Shown: positions 6,989 to 10,894 of the stretch, one piece after another
Layout: the number at the start of each line of letters is the position of its first letter
How positions within the stretch are numbered: the stretch's first letter is position 1
DNA from: Desulfobacteraceae bacterium
GTDB lineage: Bacteria > Desulfobacterota > Desulfobacteria > Desulfobacterales > UBA11574
DNA: 10,894 nt
NCBI GenBank assembly: GCA_029857875.1
Contig: JAOUGB010000038.1
Location: forward strand, 1 to 10,894
Reading direction: 5' to 3'
Translations under genes and position numbers: made by a program
The notes under the pieces: model-generated
What the model was told of the DNA's origin: nothing
Seen by the model: only the letters and a program-made list of their open reading frames with translations
The model's database searches: none

Positions 6989-8026
6989 ATGCGGAAAATC
7001 ATTGAATCCCATCAAATTGAAGCTTCGGCGCCATGCAGGATCGACTTGGGGGGAACTCTGGATATCAGCACCTTTTATTATCCCCTAAGGCATCTTTTTC
7101 CATGCACCGTCAATATTGCGATAAATTTAAGAACAAAGGTTCGACTACTTCCATATGACAAAAAAAAAATAAAAGTAACTTCAAAAGGATTCAAAAGCGC
7201 TGAATATCTTCTGGATAGAGCGCCTTTTGATCATCCGCTTGGGCTCATCTTTGCCATTGCAGTGTATTTCAGAGCTGAAGGGATTCATATTGATATCGAC
7301 TCATCATCTCCTCCTCGGAGCGCTTTGGGCGGGTCTTCCGCAGCCGCAGTGGCCCTTGTTGGGGCTTTTTCAAAGGTTAGAGAAAAAAAGGGGCAGACCC
7401 CCATTCCCAGAAAAAACGTCGCCTTTTTGTCACAGACCATTGAGGCAAGTGTGGCAGGTGTGCCGTGCGGCTTCCAGGATCAATTGGCGGCCGTTTACGG
7501 CGGTGTAAATGTATGGTATTGGCCGGGAGATTTTCAAATTCCTTTTTTTAGGAAAAAAACCATTATCCCGAAACGGTACTTACCCAAATTCGAACAGCAC
7601 TTGTTGCTGGCGTACTGCGGGATACCTCACGAATCGAAGAATGTTAATAAAAAATGGGTGAAGCAATTTCTTTCCGGAAAGCACCATGGACTTTGGGCTG
7701 AAATTATAGTATGTACACATAAATTTGCCGATGCGCTCATTAAAAGAGATATCACTGCTGCATGTAAACAGATGAATAAAGAGACCGCTATCAGAAGGAG
7801 GATGACACCTGAAGTACTTGACGAGATCGGTACGGCACTTGTTGAATCCGCCATAAAAAAGAGTTGCGGTGCAAGATTCACAGGGGCGGGCGGCGGGGGC
7901 TGTATATGGGCACTGGGTCGGGTAGAGGATATTGACAAGCTCAAAGACACATGGGAAGGTATTCTTTCAACAAGAAAGGATGCCCGCTTGCTGAGTACGA
8001 AGATTGATTCAGAAGGGCTTTTGTAG
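6989..8026 (+). CDS. GHMP-family sugar kinase, substrate unknown
   Basis: All three GHMP kinase motifs are present in 345 residues. Motif 1 is ASAPCRIDLGGTLD near residue 12. Motif 2, the phosphate loop, is PPRSALGGSSAAA near 108. Motif 3 is GARFTGAGGGGCIW near 294. PCGFQDQLAAVYGG places Asp164 where galactokinase-type enzymes have their catalytic Asp. The pattern is closest in feel to galactokinase and heptose-7-phosphate kinase (HddA) relatives, so a sugar or sugar-phosphate is the likely substrate, used with ATP in the cytoplasm. No heptose or lipopolysaccharide genes lie nearby to settle this. It is probably cotranscribed with mgtE and recO. ATG 6989 has only a weak CCGGATGA upstream. A run of 10 A (7160-7169) lies early in the gene and could cause slippage. 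Family assignment is secure, substrate is not. Confidence 0.85.
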   Translation: MRKIIESHQIEASAPCRIDLGGTLDISTFYYPLRHLFPCTVNIAINLRTKVRLLPYDKKKIKVTSKGFKSAEYLLDRAPFDHPLGLIFAIAVYFRAEGIHIDIDSSSPPRSALGGSSAAAVALVGAFSKVREKKGQTPIPRKNVAFLSQTIEASVAGVPCGFQDQLAAVYGGVNVWYWPGDFQIPFFRKKTIIPKRYLPKFEQHLLLAYCGIPHESKNVNKKWVKQFLSGKHHGLWAEIIVCTHKFADALIKRDITAACKQMNKETAIRRRMTPEVLDEIGTALVESAIKKSCGARFTGAGGGGCIWALGRVEDIDKLKDTWEGILSTRKDARLLSTKIDSEGLL

Positions 8027-8112
8027 TCTTTCTTGACCAAACAGTTGCTAATAACTAAATTAGATGCTCGACATAACCTTTACCAATGGAATATTTTGCG
8101 AAGCCTTCTCAT

Positions 8113-8246
8113 AAGTGCCTAAAGTTTGAAGTGATCTAAAGTGAGCTAAAGTTGAGGAACGCGCTTTCAGCGCAATCAATTATAATTAAAATTGATAGAA
8201 TACCTTAACTTTAGGCACTTTAGTTCACTTTAGGCACTTTAAACTT
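8113..8246. repeat. Compound inverted-repeat element, copy 2
   Basis: AAGTGCCTAAAGT (8113-8125) is the exact reverse complement of ACTTTAGGCACTT (8227-8239). The left arm continues with GTGATCTAAA (8131-8140) and GTGAGCTAAA (8141-8150), the latter identical to the unit in copy 1. The right arm has a further CTTTAGGCACTT at 8209-8220. Two hairpins sit in the centre: GCGC (8161-8164) with GCGC (8170-8173), and ATCAATT (8175-8181) with AATTGAT (8190-8196). TATAAT occurs at 8181-8186. Bases 8190-8221 match 4732-4763 of copy 1 at 30 of 32 positions. Length and layout agree with copy 1, while the central hairpin sequence differs. It lies in front of the glyQ-glyS operon. Confidence 0.82.
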
Positions 8247-8288
8247 TTGCATACATAGAATGAATAAACCAAGTTATAAATATGTGAC

Positions 8289-8319
8289 CGTATTTACGAA
8301 TACGTGTACTTAGTATAAT
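8289..8319 (+). promoter_or_regulatory. Possible glyQ promoter with an overlapping palindrome
   Basis: TATAAT at 8314-8319 is a perfect -10 hexamer about 86 bases before the glyQ start. No good -35 lies at 16-18 bases; the best-placed hexamer, TATTTA at 8291-8296, is poor. A palindrome, CGTATT-TACG-AATACG (8289-8304), covers that -35 position, as expected for an operator of an activator or repressor. Neither the promoter nor the binding protein is identified. Confidence 0.3.
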
Positions 8320-8404
8320 AAAGCGTAACGGCTCGCTGGTTGCAAAGTGCATAAAACGTCCAGCATAACCAACTAATCACAAATAGATCGATGAGGAAGG
8401 AAAA

Positions 8405-9274
8405 ATGAATTTTCAGGATGTAATCATGTCGCTAGAGAAATTCTGGGCACAAAAAGGATGTGTGGTGGCCCAGCCGTATGATATGGAAGTCGGCGCCGGG
8501 ACATTTCATCCCACCACACTTCTAAAAGCCCTCGGCCCCGAACCCTGGAATGTTGCTTATGTTCAGCCGTCGAGGCGGCCGACCGACGGTCGATACGGTG
8601 AAAACCCGAACCGGCTGCAACATTACTACCAGTATCAGGTGATTTTGAAACCTTCTCCTTATGATGTTCAGGAGCAGTATCTTCAGAGCTTGAAAGTGTT
8701 GGGTATAGATCCTTTGGAGCACGACATCCGATTTGTGGAAGACGATTGGGAATCCCCCACTTTGGGTGCGGCCGGTCTGGGATGGGAAGTGTGGCTGGAT
8801 GGAATGGAGATTACCCAGTTCACCTATTTTCAATTGTGCGGCAGTGTCGAGTTGTTTCCCATATCCGTTGAACTCACATACGGGCTGGAACGTATCGCCA
8901 TGTATCTGCAAAAAGTGGACAGCGTGTTCGATTTGAAATGGACCGATACCGTGACTTACGGCCATGTGCACCATCAGCAGGAAGTCGAACAGTCGACTTA
9001 CAATTTTGAAAAGGCGAATGTAAACATGCTGTTGGAGTTTTTCAATCAGTATGAGGCTGAATCCGCGCGAATGATTGAAGAAAAATTGGTGCTTCCGGCC
9101 TATGAATACTGCCTGAAATGTTCGCATACGTTTAACCTTCTCGATGCTCGAGGCGCCATCAGTGTTGCCGAAAGGACCGGTTATATCGGCCGAATAAGAA
9201 ATCTTGCCAGGGCATGTGCGGAAGGATATCTGAAGCAAAGAGAAGCCATGGGGTTTCCGCTGTTGAAAAAATAA
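8405..9274 (+). CDS. glyQ: Glycyl-tRNA synthetase alpha subunit
   Basis: GlyQ carries the class II catalytic core that makes glycyl-adenylate and, with GlyS, charges tRNA-Gly in the cytoplasm as an alpha2-beta2 enzyme. The 289-residue length is normal. The highly conserved opening is present: [19 protein letters not shown], then [16 protein letters not shown], and motif 2 region [18 protein letters not shown] at about residues 55-72. Later conserved stretches include [14 protein letters not shown] and [13 protein letters not shown], and the tail has [20 protein letters not shown]. The start is supported by a strong ribosome site, GAGGAAGG (8393-8400), in contrast to the weak sites of the upstream genes. 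glyS follows after 167 bases, more than is usual for this pair. Nothing is missing or broken. Confidence 0.98.
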   Translation: MNFQDVIMSLEKFWAQKGCVVAQPYDMEVGAGTFHPTTLLKALGPEPWNVAYVQPSRRPTDGRYGENPNRLQHYYQYQVILKPSPYDVQEQYLQSLKVLGIDPLEHDIRFVEDDWESPTLGAAGLGWEVWLDGMEITQFTYFQLCGSVELFPISVELTYGLERIAMYLQKVDSVFDLKWTDTVTYGHVHHQQEVEQSTYNFEKANVNMLLEFFNQYEAESARMIEEKLVLPAYEYCLKCSHTFNLLDARGAISVAERTGYIGRIRNLARACAEGYLKQREAMGFPLLKK

Positions 9275-9281
9275 ACGCATA

Positions 9282-9302
9282 GAATCCGGATCCAAAGGAT
9301 TC
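9282..9302 (+). other. Small stem-loop after glyQ
   Basis: GAATCC (9282-9287) can pair with GGATTC (9297-9302) around a 9-base loop that contains GGATCC. It starts 7 bases after the glyQ stop. There is no T-run behind it, so it is unlikely to end transcription fully; it may protect the glyQ end of the message or be incidental. Confidence 0.25.
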
Positions 9303-9315
9303 AGCTTAGAAAATA

Positions 9316-9377
9316 GGAAATAGGAATTGGAAAATAGATAACCGCATCCTCTTTCCTCTTTTCACTTTCCTATTTCC
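9316..9377. repeat. Inverted repeat in the glyQ-glyS gap, different sequence family
   Basis: GGAAATAGGAA (9316-9326) is the exact reverse complement of TTCCTATTTCC (9367-9377). The left arm iterates short purine-rich units (AAATAGG, AAATAGG, AATTGG, AAATAG) and the right arm iterates pyrimidine-rich ones (CTTTCC, TCTTTTC, CTTTCC). Bases 9388-9420 continue as G/T-rich near-repeats (GGTTTTGGTTTTTGG). It shares no sequence with the elements before mgtE and glyQ but has the same general build: iterated short units in opposed arms. Confidence 0.55.
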
Positions 9378-9441
9378 GGATTAACGGTTTTGGTTTTTGG
9401 TGATTGGAATTTGTGATTTTAAATACAAGATAGAGGTGACT

Positions 9442-10894
9442 ATGAAAAGTTTATTGCTTGAGATAGGGACAGAGGAAATCCCGGCGGGTTATATTGAACC
9501 GGCGCTTGAATTCTTGTCGTCAGCACTCTTACAGAAAATGACCGACGTTCGCATTGAACATGGCAACGCGAAAGTCTTTGGTACGCCGAGACGACTTGCG
9601 ATAGAAGTTCAACAGGTGGCAGACAAACAGAAATCTTTAACCTCCGAAGTATTGGGGCCTCCGGAAAAAGTCGGTTTTGATAACAACGGCAAGCCGACAA
9701 CGGCTGCATTGAAATTTGCCGAAAAGGTCGGGGTCTCCGTAAACGCCTTAAAAATAAAAGAGACCAGCAAAGGCCGTTATGTCTGTGCACGGGTTGCGGA
9801 GCGAGGACTGGCAACCCGGACGCTTCTTAAAACCATACTGCCGGAAGTGATTCTGACAACGCCGTTTCCAAAAACCATGAAATGGGCGGAACTCAATATC
9901 ACCTTTGCCAGACCGATCCATTACATTGTGGCTCTTTTGGGAAATCAAATCATTCCGTTTGAGGTGGGAGATACAAAGAGCGGGCGATATAGCTTCGGGC
10001 ACTATTTTATGCAGCCCGGGAAAGTAAAAATCTCCTCTTCGGACGATTACGTCAAAACCCTTAAAAATGCCCAGGTGGTTATCGATTTTGAAGAACGGCG
10101 AAAACTTGTTGAAAATGAAATTAATAAAGCTGCCAAAGAAGTCGGCGGCAGGGTATTACCGGATGAAGAGCTCATCGATATCAACAAGAACCTGGTTGAA
10201 TTTCCCATCGCCACAGCAGGAAATTTTGATAAAGCGTTTCTGGAAATACCCGGCGAGATCCTGATTACCGCGATGCGTCATCATCAAAAATATTTTGCCG
10301 TGGTGGATGACAACGGCAACCTCATGTCCAGCTTTATCGCCGTGAACAACACCCGCACAAAGGATATGAAGCTCGTTGCCACCGGACATCAAAGGGTATT
10401 GAGAGCCCGTCTTGCGGATGCGCAATTCTTTTTCAAAAGCGATGTGGAAGAATCCATGGATGAATGGGTCGAGAGGCTCAAGGGCGTTCTTTTCCAGGCC
10501 AAACTGGGAAGTATGTTCGAAAAGGTTCAACGGATTCAAAAAATTGCAGCGTATCTGGCGGATGCCGTAGGGCAGAAACCGAATGTAAAAAACCAGGTGT
10601 TGAGGGCTGCCTGGCTGTGCAAGGCCGACCTGGTCAGTCAGGTGGTTTACGAATTTCCGAATTTGCAGGGCGTTATGGGAAGAAATTATGCTTCGATCAA
10701 GAAAGAACCCAAAGCCGTGGCAGCCGCGATAGAGGAACATTACCGGCCGACCTATTCCGGCGGCCCCCTTCCGGAGACCGAGATCGGCGGGCTTCTCAGT
10801 ATTGCCGACAAGATCGATTCCATTTGCGGATTTTTTTCCGTAGGGCTTGTTCCTACCGGCGCGTCGGACCCCTATGCGCTTCGCCGGCAGGGAA
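9442..10894 (+). CDS. glyS: Glycyl-tRNA synthetase beta subunit, 3' end missing
   Basis: GlyS is the tRNA-binding subunit that pairs with GlyQ. The frame is open from ATG 9442 to the window edge, giving 484 complete codons of about 690 expected, so the C-terminal anticodon-binding part lies outside. The family start MKSLLLEIGTEEIPAGYI is clear. Other conserved stretches are FGTPRRLAIE, the segment FPKTMKWAELNITFARPIHY, the strongly conserved ITAMRHHQKYFAVVD followed by FIAVNNT, and HRVLRARLADAQFFFKSD. The visible part ends with PTGASDPYALRRQG, which in this family precedes the C-terminal region. GAGGTGA (9433-9439) is a good ribosome site two bases before the ATG. It is likely cotranscribed with glyQ despite the repeat between them. 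No frameshift is seen. Confidence 0.97.
   Translation, partial: MKSLLLEIGTEEIPAGYIEPALEFLSSALLQKMTDVRIEHGNAKVFGTPRRLAIEVQQVADKQKSLTSEVLGPPEKVGFDNNGKPTTAALKFAEKVGVSVNALKIKETSKGRYVCARVAERGLATRTLLKTILPEVILTTPFPKTMKWAELNITFARPIHYIVALLGNQIIPFEVGDTKSGRYSFGHYFMQPGKVKISSSDDYVKTLKNAQVVIDFEERRKLVENEINKAAKEVGGRVLPDEELIDINKNLVEFPIATAGNFDKAFLEIPGEILITAMRHHQKYFAVVDDNGNLMSSFIAVNNTRTKDMKLVATGHQRVLRARLADAQFFFKSDVEESMDEWVERLKGVLFQAKLGSMFEKVQRIQKIAAYLADAVGQKPNVKNQVLRAAWLCKADLVSQVVYEFPNLQGVMGRNYASIKKEPKAVAAAIEEHYRPTYSGGPLPETEIGGLLSIADKIDSICGFFSVGLVPTGASDPYALRRQG

Larger units (their letters stand above)
8027..8404. other. 378-base intergenic region before glyQ
   Basis: No gene was seen on either strand. Bases 8027-8112 hold no convincing terminator or promoter. 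Bases 8113-8246 are the second copy of the inverted-repeat element. Bases 8247-8404 hold a palindrome, a possible -10 box, a weak stem (GCTGG 8335-8339 with CCAGC 8360-8364) and the strong glyQ ribosome site GAGGAAGG (8393-8400). No T-box antiterminator consensus was found, although the downstream operon encodes a tRNA synthetase. Confidence 0.7.

Noticed and set aside
7543..7559. T7-AGG-A7 hairpin within the kinase gene
   Set aside because: It is an AT-only stem with a 3-base loop inside a coding region (Phe and Lys codons), with no sign of function.
8247..8404. T-box leader for the glycyl-tRNA synthetase operon
   Set aside because: The conserved T-box sequence with its GGTGG-type core and a terminator/antiterminator pair are absent.
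8522..9295. A 257-codon open frame on the minus strand across glyQ
   Set aside because: It lies almost wholly inside the strongly conserved glyQ gene, its translation resembles no family I know, and it has no separate ribosome site. It is a shadow of glyQ codon use.
10156..10740. A 194-codon minus-strand open frame inside glyS
   Set aside because: glyS is unambiguous on the + strand here, with conserved motifs such as MRHHQKYF, and the opposite frame has no recognisable domain.

Overview
The window holds seven protein genes, all on the + strand, from a moderately AT-rich Gram-negative chromosome. A lipoprotein and a SurA-type periplasmic chaperone point to an outer membrane. GlyQ and GlyS are separate subunits, so the glycyl-tRNA synthetase is of the bacterial alpha2-beta2 type. 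The gene content and order (mfd, two SurA-family genes, mgtE, recO, glyQ, glyS) and the codon use suggest a deltaproteobacterium (Desulfobacterota, Desulfobacterales-like). That placement is inferred from memory of the families and was not tested by a search.

Layout. Bases 1-2812 are the 3' four-fifths of mfd, the transcription-repair coupling factor. Two SurA-family genes follow closely: a short lipoprotein with no visible prolyl isomerase domain (2870-3562) and a one-parvulin SurA-like protein (3588-4601). A 248-base gap then holds a stem-loop, a compound inverted-repeat element and two hairpins just before mgtE (4850-6202). The genes mgtE, recO (6207-6974) and a GHMP-family sugar kinase (6989-8026) are separated by only 4-14 bases and look like one operon. 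A 378-base gap with a second copy of the inverted-repeat element, a short palindrome and a possible -10 box leads to glyQ (8405-9274). glyS (9442 to the window edge) follows after a 167-base gap holding an inverted repeat of different sequence but similar build.

How the genes work together. mfd and recO are DNA repair genes. The SurA-family pair handles outer-membrane protein folding in the periplasm. mgtE imports or gates Mg2+. The kinase probably phosphorylates a sugar, substrate unknown. glyQ and glyS charge tRNA-Gly. This is mostly conserved housekeeping sequence. The unusual part lies between the genes: two diverged copies of a roughly 135-base element built from iterated 10-11 base units in inverted arms around a central hairpin, one in front of mgtE and one in front of glyQ. 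They share a 32-base block with two mismatches.
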